Shown one piece after another: positions 1-11,900 of a stretch of DNA of 28,587 nucleotides. Within the stretch, counting starts at the first letter, position 1. Each line of letters starts with the position of its first letter. The DNA is from Hypsibius dujardini (taxonomy: Eukaryota > Tardigrada > Eutardigrada > Parachela > Hypsibiidae): contig LRSR01005432.1 in NCBI GenBank assembly GCA_001579985.1, forward strand, positions 1-28,587, given 5' to 3'. The notes under the pieces were generated by a model. It was not told where the DNA came from. It did not search any database and was given only the letters and a program-made list of their open reading frames with translations. Made by a program: the position numbers and the translations under genes.

Positions 1-3000
1 AAAACAACGCCGCTGTCATTTCCGACAGTACTATTTTTAAACGGATGAGCGATCCGCAACTCCAATTGAAAGGTCTTGGACGGGGCAGCCTCGTCCACTG
101 CGCACACACCCAAAGACACCATCCAAGGGCAATTGAGTAGTAGTCCACTCTCAATCGGCAGGGCCTCCACTAACGGCTGTCCCTTATAGGATTCAAATGC
201 AGTATCACCAAATGCCACGGAAACCATTGTTGCGCTGTCGCGCAGCTTGTCCATGACAAACCGGCAAGACAGCGGCGCGTAATCCAACTTTAGCTCCAAG
301 GTAACGGCCCCGTCTCCTCCGTGCACGGTATCCCAATTCCGTTCATCGTCATCGTCATCGTCATCGTCATCATCATCATTATCGCTATCAGGGATCAAGC
401 CCGTCACAGCCAGTACATGGCGCAGATTTATGACGAGGAAACTGCGCTGCGATGATGCCACAAGTCGGTCTTCTGTGCGAAAGGGAATGGGGGACGGAAG
501 GAATGGCGCGTCGGGCTTTCTAAACAGGAACTGGTACAGCTGGGCCAGCTCGTCGCCCACTAACACTTGATCCTGCAAGCACATTCGAGAAGTTAAAATA
601 CTGATGGAGTGGCTATTTTACCCCGATTTGGGGCCCAATAGAACCCCGGTCCCGACGTACGGACGGACGTCGTCCGTCATGAAAATCAATTATCACGGAT
701 TGCTGGGACGACGGCCTTTTCAAAACGATGGCCGGTTTTTTTAATTACCTCATTCAAACTGCTAATTGCGAAACTCTTAATACATACTGGGAGCGGGGCT
801 GTTCGCGATAATCGCGTAAGAACCGACCCGAAAATCATAATTTGTCTGAGTTTGACTTCAACAGTCGGAAGCTACGCCATTGCACATGCTATTGATTCCA
901 CATAACCCTCAAAGGCGCAACGGGAATTGAGTACTGGTACTTTGATCCTCGAGTTCAGACTTCCACTTGAAAGTTTGAATCCTCCAACAGAATACTCAAA
1001 ATCAAGCATTACCATGGGACTTCCATGAAACGGATTGGTCGCCCAACATGCTGTTTCAATGCTCTCTCATTAGTTTTTTACGGAATATTTAAACTGAAAA
1101 TTTAAACATTTGAAAATTTGAACGTTTAAACTGATGAAAACGTTTGAAAATTGATTTTAAAGAAAAACTCCTTAACTCTTGATTAAAAACTCACAAGGGA
1201 ACTACTCCACTATCCGGTACGATACCTTCCACTTCTGTTTGGCCTTAATATGCCTGTAGTTGAATACTACTGAAAAGCTCGATGAGAAAAGCTTCCGAAT
1301 TTCAGATCTAATTTTTAAGACTTCAAATCTGTCAAAAACGGATACAGATGCTACCACTTCAAATGGTCGACAAGTGATTGAGTGTTATTGTCTGTTTTGT
1401 GCGTCTGGCGGCCATGGGTAAGAACGTTACGTCAAAGATTGAAATCAAAGGTTGAATTCCCTTGCCTTCTCAGGTCCGTTGGCAATGTCAACCGGTTTCA
1501 TCAGCCGAAGTCGAACACAGCCACGCACCAACTCGCTAATATTCCTCAGCTGGTCCCCATCCTCGTTGGAATAATTGGCCATCCCCCACCTGGAATGGTT
1601 GGGAAAAAGCAGTTTACGGGCCGACCGGTCAGAGAACCCTGTCAGTAATAAATTGTACCAACGACACAATGTCTCTCTTTATGTGCAGTACGGTAGTATA
1701 GTTAACAGAGTTCACTATGACGGTCGGTACGTACAATGCATGTCACTTACCTATGCACTGCCTCGTACACCCGATTCTCCGAGGCAATAGCGAAATCATT
1801 TCGCTTCAGAATCTCCCGGAGTAGGTTAAACGGCACGCTGAGAAATTGGGTACAGGATAGGGCCTCACTAGCCCGACTGCAGATGAAGCGGAGCGCCACC
1901 TCCGCGATCTGATCTTCTTTTGCTATTTCTCTCGCCTGCCATTGAGGAACGCAACACTAAAGGGCTATAATTACGGTACGTGTACTGTTGCTTAAATCAC
2001 CGTAGGAAAATTAAATTAAGAATTAAATTAATCTAAAATAATATGAACCATCCGTCAAGCTTGTAAGTGAGACATCGGAGAAGTAAAAATGAGTCATCAT
2101 TACTGGTAGCAATATTTGAAACACAAATTGCAATTGCAAGTTACTATACCCTTTTATTAACTTTATAGCACAAATCTACTTTTTAAATACAGTGCCCCGC
2201 AATGTAGAAAACACGCGGTTGTTAAAATCCGACAAACATTTTCAAGCGCATGTTTAAAAGCATGGACGTGTACAGCGTATTTTCGTGTCGTACCTTGAAA
2301 AGAATAGACCAGGCATCATCTATCTTCAGCTCGGCTTGCAGAAACAGGCGGCAGCGGTGGACAAGCTGCTTGATGAGATACTTTTTGGCGCAATATATGG
2401 TCTCCATGACATTTTCCATTGTCAAACCCGTGACATCTTCGCTGTATAGATATCTGCAAAATTAACTATTTGTTCAGAACCCTATGATACCATACTAAAA
2501 AAACAGCGTGTATAAATATTAATATCTCATCTCACGTAATCTCGCACAAATCAATGGACCAGCCGCGCATCCGGACTGCATCGGGCTTACAACACTAGCG
2601 TTCGATGAATATCATTCGAGAAAAGAAATTAGTCTACAGTAAATACTAAATAATAAAATCGACTACACAACACGTCGGCCCACAATTGGGTATAGTGTGT
2701 GTGAGAGAGAGAATCAAGGTAATTCAACGCGGTTTTCTAGACATAATTAGAAATGAATAGAAAAATCAAGTGGTTCGTTAATCCACTAATCAATCAAGAC
2801 TGTTAAGAGAAGTCCCCAAAACCCTCAAGCGCAGCTGGGACTTGAAATCACCCATCAGTTTAAGACTTCTGCATTATCTCATAGCGCAGCCGCAGCGCTC
2901 AAACTATATTTGAGTTGACGTTAGTGTCACCTTATCATAATCCAGAAAGCTTCCGGCTCAACGTCGGGCACAGGTATGATGCCAACCTGCTCTCGGAGAT

Positions 3001-3300
3001 TCCCGTAGAACATGGCGTGGAAGACGATGCTTCCCATCGCCAGAACAAGTCTGAAACATAATTTACATGGTAAATTTTAATCCGCACGGGTTGTCTCTCA
3101 TGCGAGCGCCGACGGCCGACGAAACCGTAATATTAGGCCCTTACTGACCGGTGAGCGGAAATATTTTCCACCGTTGCAGTACTTGCCGGCGTCCCAACTT
3201 TGAAGATGATGTCTGTCGGAATGGATGTGGTATTCTCTAGCAGATACTTTGTTCGCTTCCGGATGTGCTTCGAGTCTTGCCAAGTCTTAGTGCCAGCCAT
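1..3300 (-). CDS. BTB-BACK-PHR-type protein (BTBD1/2/3/6 group), 3' end beyond the window
   Basis: Six exons by hand: 3149-3300, 2931-3050, 2294-2453, 1751-1935, 1466-1589 and 1-572, giving about 437 residues before the edge; frames join at every junction. The start MAGTKTWQDSKHIRKR precedes the BTB fold just as the WQ...RxR stretch does in BTBD3/6. BTB is about residues 28-125 (SAHRLVLAMGSIVFHAMFYG, then YLYSEDV and AKKYL). BACK is about 140-265 (RLRLMKPVDIANGP, then VGDELAQLYQFLFRKP). The rest of exon 6 looks like a diverged PHR beta domain (RSFLVINLRHVLAVTG) interrupted by 11 aspartates. Family knowledge: BTB-BACK-PHR proteins act as Cullin-3 ubiquitin-ligase adaptors; which BTBD member this is cannot be told. 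The intron between exons 5 and 6 (573-1465) has a GC donor. It is divergent from ERGIC2, with about 1.8 kb between the two starts. Confidence 0.85.
312..346 (-). repeat. Trinucleotide (GAT/GAC) tract coding poly-Asp
   Basis: On the minus strand eleven consecutive GAT/GAC codons follow one AAT and end in GAA, inside exon 6 of the BTBD-type gene (about residues 313-323). The tract falls between two predicted beta strands of the PHR-like region, so it probably forms an acidic loop. The repeat itself spans about 344-379; coordinates are approximate. Confidence 0.7.
573..1465 (-). other. GC-AG intron of the BTBD-type gene (893 bp)
   Basis: The donor after codon AAG is GCAAGG instead of GT, and the acceptor is TTGCAG just before GATCAAG. 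Both ends are phase 0, and joining them restores the BACK-domain run GPEK-DQVLVGDELA. Reading on without splicing meets a stop after six codons. The intron holds AT-rich repeats of a GTTTAAA/TTTGAAAA type near 1090-1150 but no other gene. Confidence 0.75.
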
Positions 3301-3527
3301 GTTATTTCCGGTAAGTATGGCTACATTCGACAGAAAAAAGAAACGGTTTTGGAAAAAGATAAAACAGAACGAGAGATCGGCGTTAAACTGTGAAGCTCAG
3401 TGGAAAACTGAAATTCACCATATGAAGATGAGACAGCACAGCTCACACGTTTTAAATACCATGTACTTAACCATGAGTCATGATAACAACGTTACGATAT
3501 GAGAGGTACTACCACGATTATTGTTGT

Positions 3528-3611
3528 TTAAATTTATTTAAAATAATTTTTAAAATGGCCAAAAACGGCCTTTTCATTTTAAATAAAATTGATTTTAATT
3601 TTATTTAAAAT
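3528..3611. repeat. AT-rich nested palindrome (hairpin/cruciform-forming)
   Basis: A perfect 15-bp inverted repeat, ATTTTAAATAAAATT at 3576-3590 and its reverse complement at 3597-3611, has a 6-base loop. It sits beside a smaller palindrome, GGCC-AAAAAC-GGCC (3557-3570). An imperfect arm resembling the right arm also lies at 3528-3556, so several alternative hairpins are possible. It may be the core of a small inverted-repeat transposon, but no target-site duplication was identified. Confidence 0.6.
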
Positions 3612-4798
3612 CGAGGTAGAAAACGTGCCGATTTTTAATTTCTCGCATTCTCTCGGTATTCTCGCATATCGAAAACATTTTCGACACAAACCGGGCACTT
3701 CGTCGGAACCCTCCAAAGTAATCCACAAGTGTCTCAGACAGCTCGCATCGACCACTGTAGAAAAGGCTGCTCGAACCGCCTACATGAGTGCCTGTCTGGC
3801 TTAAATGTTCATCTGCCTATCTGCCTGAATGTCTGTTTGTGTATTTGCCTTTCTGCCTACATGTACGTGCTCAGCCGTGCTGTCTACGTGAACGTCTCTC
3901 TGCATTCCTGCATTGGTGTCTGCCAACCTGTTTTCCTGTTTGCCAATTGCCATTGATTCTGGATAATATTTTTGATCGGAAACCTTTAGTTGTATTCAAA
4001 CATCGATATTCCCATCGACAAATTGTATTGAGCAATCAAAATGCCCTATCTCCGCCTCCAACTTCGGACCAAAATTCTGCTACTGCCAAGATGTTCAAAA
4101 AAATATTGTTGCTTACAAACGGCCCAATTTATCGAAATCTAAGTATTTCTCATCGGTTGAATGACCGTCCGGATAATCAAAATGCTTGAACCCTGACGTT
4201 GGATCAAAATTCTGCTTATGCCAATCGATTATGGTTATTTTCAATGTCAATCCAAATACGGTCCCGAAACAAGAACTTAACCGGACTGGTAGCCTAACCC
4301 CCTCCCCCCTTTCCCTTTCTTGTCCCCTCCCACTTTCGTTTTTTTTATCTTGACCGTTGTTCCTTAACTTGATAAATTGAAAATTAATTTTTTTAGAATC
4401 CTTTAAGTTTCCTCACAAGAAAATTGAAACCCCTAATACTGGACCCTGCCTGCACGAGTGTTAAGCCCTTGAGTTTTGGTCATAGCATTTACTTGACCAA
4501 TGTCCAACCGTCGGGGTTTTATATATGGAAATTGAGGAACAGATGTGCTTTCCAAAATTATCAAGTTTGTTATAGTCACTCAAAGGGACATTGGTTAGCA
4601 CTCGAAAAACCAAACATGGCCAAAAAGGGGGAAGGGGAAGGGGGGACTTGTAGGCTATGCCTCTTTTGGCAGGTTCTTGCCCCTCCCCTCTTTTGCCGGG
4701 TCCCCAATTTTTTTTCAGTCTTTACTTTAAAAGTGGTACATAATTGAGATGTGTCATTTTGGCAAAGTAAACAACAGCCCTGGCACACCACTGATTGT

Positions 4799-5020
4799 TC
4801 ACTTGAAGAAATAATTCCTTCGAGGGTGTTAATCCAGTGTTTGTACAAAATTCGCTTTTGTTCGCCCAATAAAAGCAGTCCCCTTTGTTTAAGAGATATT
4901 ATGCTCACAGAATATGCTGTTCGCTGAAGAATATGAGTGTTCGTGTAAAGAAAGGTCGGTTCGTTTAGATAAGTATTCTGTTCGCATAAGGAAACAATTG
5001 TTCGCAAAGTGGAATTTTTA
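4799..5020. repeat. Degenerate tandem repeat, about 20-bp period, TGTTCG(C/T) core
   Basis: TTCG-type cores start at 4920, 4940, 4960, 4981 and 5001, spacings 20, 20, 21 and 20. Weaker copies fit the same register at about 4799 (TTCAC), 4819 (TTCGA), 4840, 4861 (TTCGC), 4882 and 4902. Units loosely follow TTCGCnTAAGnAA. This accounts for about eleven decayed units ending about 100 bp before the ERGIC2 start codon. Confidence 0.6.
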
Positions 5021-5119
5021 TAAAAACAATCATTTTATTTCTGCGGGGCCACGTCCGAGACGGGAAATCTTCCGCGTTGATCATTCTGAATTTTTTTTGT
5101 AAAATTTCCCATATTTGCG

Positions 5120-7072
5120 ATGGATGAAACGGGCCTGCGTCGACGGAAACTCGCGGAGGAATCGTCCTTGTCACCCACCAAGGACGCCGTTAAAACCATC
5201 GCGGCTTTGGACGTTTTCCCAAAAGTGCCACATTATTTTGCGATTGTTTTCCGTGATATCTAGTGTGTCTGACATAGAAGTAAATTTCTCTGTCTCGTTT
5301 CAGGTCCCTTCTGACTTCAAGAAGCCCACAAATTGCGGCGCGGCCTGTGAGTTTGTTCTGCTTGTGCCGTCGTTCATTGATTGATTGATTTATGGAGTGC
5401 TTTCAGCTCTGTAGTTTTATCATTTGATTTAGGCTTTGATTGGTTGATTGATGATTTTAATTTCCCGAAATTTTAGTATTTTCAAATTAGGTCGCTTGAT
5501 TGATTTAGCGATTCAGTTCTTGTTTCCAATATTTTTTCCTTAGTGCGGTCCTGCTCCTTCGTAACTGCTGATTTACTTTGTTGTTATTTGCAGTGACGTT
5601 TATTTGCGCGGCAGTTTGCATCCTGTTAATCGTGATGGAATTCTTCCATTACCGGCAAGCAAATTTGGAATTTTCCTATTCAGTGGATAAAGATCACAGC
5701 TCGAAACTTCCGGTGGCGATCGATATTACCGTCGCTATGCCGTGTGAAGGTGACTTTCACTTCCATAACGCTTTGTCGGTCCTTTTGTTTTCAAATTCGT
5801 AGCCGAAGCGAACTGTTGCAACAAAGCAGTTATTTTGTAAGGCGCGTCTCCGGTCGATTGATTGATTGGCGGATTTGACTGGCGATGTTTTGATTAGCTT
5901 TATTTGTAAGAGTTTATTCCCCTTAGTGTTCTTTAACATGTATAAGAGACACTTTGAATGACCAGAAAGCTGCTTTTGATTTTAAATACAATACCTTTTC
6001 ATTTTCTTTTAAGTTAAAACACACGTCGATATTTGAAGGCATATTTTTACTCAAATCACTCAATCTACTTTAAATATTAATATTAGGTTATTATATTTAG
6101 ATTTATTTGAAATGCTGAAAATGTGGCTTTTATTTTAAGTAAAATATGTTTCTTATGTAAAAAAACCTGGTCAGCGTATTTTTGTTTACTTATTTAACAT
6201 TTTTTTCACTTCAAACACGAAATTTAACTAACACTAATTCTCGTCGACCGGAATAATGGCTCAGTATTATCATTTTTTGTACAATAATTTTTTTAGTTTT
6301 TAATTTCCAATTTTCTGTTGATCAATCGTCGAGCATATGTTGCAAGAATTTCACATCCGTTCTTCTCGGAGAATCATTTCGCTTCTAAAACGTTCCGATT
6401 TTTCCAAATCCCTTTTTTTCCATCAATTTATTAAGAATCTAATCTCATCTCTCGTATATGCTGCAATTGTTTTGCGCTTTTTTTATCGCTTCATGTTTCT
6501 GTTCTAGCGATCGGTGCGGATATTGTGGACTTGGTCAACGAACAAGTCGACATCGACGTGGGACTCAACGAAGAACCCGCATACTTTGCCCTCTCACCGG
6601 AGGACGAACACAATTTTCAAATGCGGCGGCAAATGAACGCTTACATAGCGGAGGAATACCACGCCCTGCATCGGTACTTATGGACCACGGGGCACCGCAG
6701 CTCCTGGGCCGATCCTGCGCCGAGGAAGCTTGTCTTGCGTGGAAACACCCGGCCCGATGCTTGTCGTTTCTACGGACTGGTGCATGTCAATAAAATGGCT
6801 GGAAATTTTCACGTGCTCGCTGGAAAGTAAGGAAAAGACTCGTGAATGGCAGAAAACGATATTCTCTCTCTATTCCGGCATTTAATGTAGAACGATGATC
6901 ATTGCAGAGCGTTACACGGAGCTGATATTCATGCCCACATCAGTTTTTTTGTCTCCGAAGCAGGTAGGATACATACACCTTCAGACGGGCACTCATGTAG
7001 AGAGAGAGACAGGCCTACCGACAAATAGAGCGACCATCCACAGACAGTAAAGCAAGCAAGCAAGCAAGCAAG

Positions 7073-7114
<42 letters not shown>

Positions 7115-8098
7115 TGCAAGAAGCACTAGAGACTGATTCGTCGAGAGAAACACGTTTAATACGATGTGTTTTTACATCGTAGAATCGAACTTCTCCCACC
7201 GCATTGACCGGCTGGGTTTCGGCGCGTCTGACTACGCCATAATCAATCCGCTAGACGGAGAATTGAAGACTACCAAACATCGTAAGCTTCAGTTTAATTT
7301 TCATCATCATCACACGGGTCAGATGAAGTCTTACATGAAGTCTGCTTTTCTCTTTTTCTAGATTCTGTCAGCTATCAGTACAACTTGAAAGGTAAGTCCC
7401 ACCAATTAGGTTTACGAGAGATTAACGCAATACTTCATCAAATTTTCCGCTAAATAGACATTGTTTCCCTCTTTCTTTTAGTTGTCCCGACAGAAGTTAC
7501 TTCTCGATTCAGCACCATTATGACGTATCAGTACGGCGTCCAGGCTACGGTTAGTAAGCAATTCTTATTTCAGTATTAGTACGAGTACTAATGCATTATA
7601 TATTTATCTGTAAATTCAGTTTTTTTAGTCCAGAACTGTTAAAGCTTACAATTGTTTTGTTAGGAGCGCATATTGAATCATTCCAGTGGAGTTCACGGCA
7701 TCCCCGGGATTTTTATCAAGGTAATTAAATCGGTGTTTGATTGATTGATGACCGATTTCATCGCTATTATAATATTTCAAATATTTCATTTATTTATTAT
7801 GCATTTTTAGTATGACATAAATCCCATGCAAATCAACGTCAGCGACAAGCCCGTCCCGATCCTCCACTTTCTCGTCCGCGTGTGCGGCGTCGTCGGAGGA
7901 ATCTTCGCCACCACCGGCATCCTCAGTTCGCTTATTAACTCCATCATTCAACGGTTCTTCGCCGGCGAAGGCCAGAAGAAAATACCATTTTACAAGCAAG
8001 ACTCTTTAACGGAACCTCACCCGTCGAAATCTCCTGCGGCATCCGGTCCGCCAAACGCACTTTTTGCTCTTCTCGGTGGCAGCACTAACACCTATTGA
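5120..8098 (+). CDS. ERGIC2: ERGIC2, ER-Golgi intermediate compartment protein 2
   Basis: Ten exons: 5120-5224, 5304-5346, 5594-5749, 6508-6826, 6908-6963, 7183-7281, 7362-7391, 7482-7549, 7664-7720 and 7811-8098, giving 406 residues with every phase matching. Order: a short cytosolic N-terminus ending in LDVFPKVPSDF; membrane segment 1 about 50-67 (FICAAVCILLIVMEFF); a long lumenal domain with VDKDHSSKLPVAIDITVAM, ACRFYGLVHVNKMAGNFHV, NFSHRIDRLGFG and AIINPLDG; membrane segment 2 about 331-357 (RVCGVVGGIFATTGIL); and a cytosolic tail of about 50 residues. These motifs separate it from ERGIC3. Family role: with ERGIC3 it forms a cargo receptor complex cycling between ER and Golgi. It is slightly longer than the human protein. 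Exon 7 is only 30 bp. Introns carry TTGA and CAGA microsatellites. Confidence 0.95.
7050..7114. repeat. AAGC/CAGA tetranucleotide microsatellite
   Basis: A run of (AAGC) units followed by about nine (CAGA) units lies within ERGIC2 intron 5, about 90 bp after the donor at 6964. The overlapping Cys/Leu/Val-rich open frames on the minus strand come only from this repeat. Confidence 0.9.
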
Positions 8099-8263
8099 GC
8101 CATTTTTGTTTTCTAAATATTTTTTTAATTTATTGTGTGATGCGTTTCTATTACAAAGTCACTTGAAGAAATTTCACTTTTAAGTGGGCCTGATAAACGG
8201 TGGTAAATAACGACAGACTTTGTTTATCAGTTTTGTTTTGGTTGAGTAGAGATTAAAACTAAT

Positions 8264-8321
<58 letters not shown>

Positions 8322-8957
8322 CGTCCGTCCGTCTGCCTGTCCAATTGCTCATCTGTGCCTGTCCTTTCTCTTTAAAACGATTGCTTTTTGTACCCTTGCA
8401 TTTAAGTCCATTTAACCACAGAAGTTGAGCTACAGTAGTTTACCACGTCGGGAAAAGAGCTGAGAAGCTGTGAGATCAGTATGGCGTTCAAATTTCTAAT
8501 CTTTTTTTTCCATTCGTGCTTTTAAGGCAAACGGGAGCCCGCAAGCAATAAAACTGGTTTGTATCACATTTACGGTTCTTCTCGCGCCACGTCACATCGT
8601 CCTCTCGCGTGAGAAAATTCATTACTGGTATATGATTTTTAATTTCAGAGGGATTATTGTTTTACTAACTCATTCTGATTGCATACTGGGATAACAAATC
8701 CGACTGCTGGAACGTGCAGGACTATGGATTTTGCAGTTGTAACTGTAAACAGTTGGAAGTCTTGTGGTTTCGCTTGACCCACCAATCAGCCAACAATCAA
8801 CGTGCAAATCCAAGCTGATCAATCAACAATCAGTTGAACGACCAAACGCTGAACTGCAACCATTTTCTACACCATTTTTCTTATTTTTTTTAGTTGTCAT
8901 CTCTCCGATCATCTTTTTTTTATTTTAAGTTTTTATCCCTTTTTATTTTTTTATATT
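8099..8957. other. ERGIC2 3' flank and spacer before the EHMT-like gene
   Basis: No coding exon seen. It contains the CTGT microsatellite and, at 8547-8552, an AATAAA that could be a distant polyadenylation signal for ERGIC2 (about 450 bp after the stop; weak inference). The last 90 bp before the next start codon are very T-rich. Confidence 0.5.
8264..8340. repeat. CTGT/CCGT tetranucleotide microsatellite
   Basis: About thirteen CTGT units grade into CCGT and CTGC variants. It lies in the 3' flank of ERGIC2, about 165 bp after its stop codon. Confidence 0.95.
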
Positions 8958-11900
8958 ATGGCCAATGATGAGGCCATACGGCCTTACGAACGAATTTTTG
9001 AGCTGGCATATGATTCGGTGCGTGTCGACACAAACGACCCGAACCAGACCTATCTTTTCTTCCCCCTCAAAAGGCTACGTAAAATCACAGCGGACACCCC
9101 TTTGCCGCCAAAGCGGAAAAATGAACGGGACTGCTTAACCGTCGCCATGAATGACGCATCACCGTCGACTGAACCGGCGCCTAAAATGACTTTTAAAGGA
9201 TTTAAAGTCGGCGACTCTCATGCTAGGTATGGGGCTTTGATTGAGCGATTTCACCCTATTCTTTCCATCTTACGAGTTGATTGGCTTTTTCGATTGATTT
9301 CTTGATCCGCTACTTTACTGAAAAGTTTTCTGCTTGCCTGTTTGTTTTCGCATTGATTGATTGATTTTGACTTGGTTCTTGTAGCTTTATTGCTCGACAG
9401 TTCAGTTTCCTACTTGAGCTTATGATTTAAGAATTGTAATTAATTTATTCCATTGTAAAGTTATGGACAATCCGAAGAATTTTTTTCTGCTTCGAATTGC
9501 ATTTGCAAATATTTTGTGTGAGAATGTGTTTAGTGAGTGAACAACTGGTTCCGTTGATTGATTGACTGGTGGGTTGAAAAGTTTTTATTGATTTTCTTTC
9601 TCTTATTTATTATTTGTTTCGATTAACTTTATTTTAAACTACAAGAAAATAGTAACATTTTTAATTTGTGACCATTTTTAACGTGGTAGTTAATGGATGA
9701 TATTGTACTGTTCATGTCTTGTTATATATACGAGTTTTATTTTAAAATTAAGCACCCTCTAATATCCCCAGTCAGTAAACTTATTTATTTGCTTATTTAT
9801 TTAGGCCCACAAAATGCTAAAATATGCAAAAAGGACTACATTACGGGAAAGTGTCACATTAATTGCGAATTGCGATATTTTCTCTTTGCCATTGTAGGTT
9901 GACTATCCCGGTCCTGATCAATCCCGCTACGTCAAAGTACATCATACCTCCGAACGTATCGCTCAAGTCATTCGACGACGTGGAAAAGTGGCTCATTGAG
10001 TTTTCCAAAAAATTTGAGCTGATGCCGAGTGAAGACGCGAATGTGATGCTGTTCAAGACTGTCTCTGCGGTTGACGCCCCTGGGGCTAAATCGGTCAAGC
10101 CAAAGATGACCTACGAACTTGAAGGCTTGAATGTCCAAGCGTGGACATCACCCTTGGATGCTAGATCTTTTTTCGCTATCTTTGCCCCTCCTTCCATTCC
10201 CCTAGTCGTGCTACAAGTACGTCTGCTTTCCTGCCTTCATGTCTCTCTGTCTGTCTGTCTGTTTGTCTGCCTGTCTGTATCTGTGTGTCTGCCTTTTTAT
10301 CTGCCCGACTTCCTGCCTGTCTATGCGTCTGGCTGGCTGACTGTCTATCGCCATATCGCGTGTCGTCTCTATTCATAGGCACACCTCAAAGGTCTCGAGA
10401 GCTCTTTGGGTCAAGAGTCGTGCGGAGCAGCCCCTAAAAAATCCCCTGTCGACGCTGCCAGTGAAACTAGCCTGGCTAAATTTCTTCTCACCACACCGGA
10501 CTCGACGGTCGCGGAAAGCAGCGCTGCCCTTATTAATCTCTGCAGTCAGGTGTCGCTAGCGAAAGCCGACCTCGACGATGGTAAGCGGTTCATTATGGTG
10601 TCCGGGGCTGTCCGCAAGTGCGGTCCTAACATCGCCGCTCACGAGGGCGTCAAGGACTCACCCCTTGGAGCGGCTGTCGCGGCAAAAAAATATGAATTAG
10701 TGAAACTCTTGTTGGATCACGGAGCGGATATCTCCGCTCGAGATGGCGAATTAAGGTAAGGAATTAAATTTATTTTCAGTTTCAGAATTAGATGATTTTA
10801 ATTCAACATGGAATTTAACCAAATTGATTTTGCATTAAAGCTGACTTTAGTTAACATTAATTATAATATTATGTATTAATGATTGACGAATTTTATTTTG
10901 TACGAAATTTTGAACGACTGCAATTCAGTTTTCAGATATTTTATGATAAATTAAAATTAAATATAACAATTTTGGTTGAGTCACGTTACAAGTTGAACCT
11001 TGTTAGACTTTTTTTATATGTAGCGAAATAAAGTTCAGAGTTCTGTGTAGAATGTAAAATTTAATTGTTCAGCTGATTTAAATTGAGTTAATCATTTCCA
11101 GTCACACGACACACACTTAAGATTAGGATTAATTATCGCGATTCTTTTCTCAGCACAAAAGAGCATAAGCTGCGGAAGAATTCGGAAGGTTTTCAACTGT
11201 TTTCTTTCGAATGTGAAATCACAAAAACTGGTTTCTTTGAACGCAGTTTCGAATGTGGTAACAATACTTTTGCTGCTCTTTTGTCCAGCTTCAATTAATT
11301 CGACTTTCTGTTGAAATGTGGAAAAGCCTGGTTGGAAGAGCTTTTAAGTAGTTGCAGATGGAAGAACATCGTGATTTTTAATCAAACGTTCTCCTATTTT
11401 CTGTTTTAAATAATTAGCAATTAAATTAAGGGAATAGATGTATTTGATATGCTCTTCTGTGAGGGTAGCTGCTTGAACGCTGAATTGAACCCTTTTGCAG
11501 TCATGCAGTCTGACCACAAAATCTGGACAAAATCTGAAGAAAAACGGTACAAAATCTGTAAAAAAATGGGAAAACCAAACTGAAAAAGACTGAAAGAAAC
11601 TGAAAAAATATCTAAAAAAATCTTAAAAAAGTACTGATTCTGTTTTTTAATTATTTTCATTTTTCTCGCCTCATTCAGGACACCCTTACACATTGCCGCC
11701 GGGCAGGGCGACATCAGAGCACTCCAGTTGCTGCTGGATTGCCGTGAGACGAGACTGTCTGGACCGCTCAATCTGAATGTGGTAGACTCGACATTTCGAA
11801 CGCCGTTGATGTACGCTGCAGAAGCGCGATCGCTCGATGCGGTTCGGTTACTGTTGGAGTACGGCGCCAATGCCACCGCTCGCGACAATCAAAACGAATC

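Larger units (their letters stand above)
3301..5119. other. Intergenic region between the divergent BTBD-type and ERGIC2 starts
   Basis: No supported coding exon. It should hold both promoters and 5' UTRs. Contents: an AT palindrome (3528-3611), a degenerate CTGCCTGT-like tract (about 3780-3955), two diverged copies of a segment of about 55 bp (about 4036-4095 and 4176-4225), pyrimidine- and purine-rich tracts near 4300-4335 and 4620-4700, and an array with a period of about 20 bp (4799-5020). Open frames here (for example 3788-4189 and 4576-5007) are low complexity and have no family resemblance. Confidence 0.6.

Noticed and set aside
3788-4189. 133-residue plus-strand frame
   Set aside because: Its first half is a degenerate CTGCCTGT repeat, and its second half crosses a pair of diverged direct repeats; no domain.
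6929-7199. Two Cys/Leu/Val-rich minus-strand frames
   Set aside because: They are translations of the CAGA/AAGC microsatellite in an ERGIC2 intron; such repeats lack stop codons.
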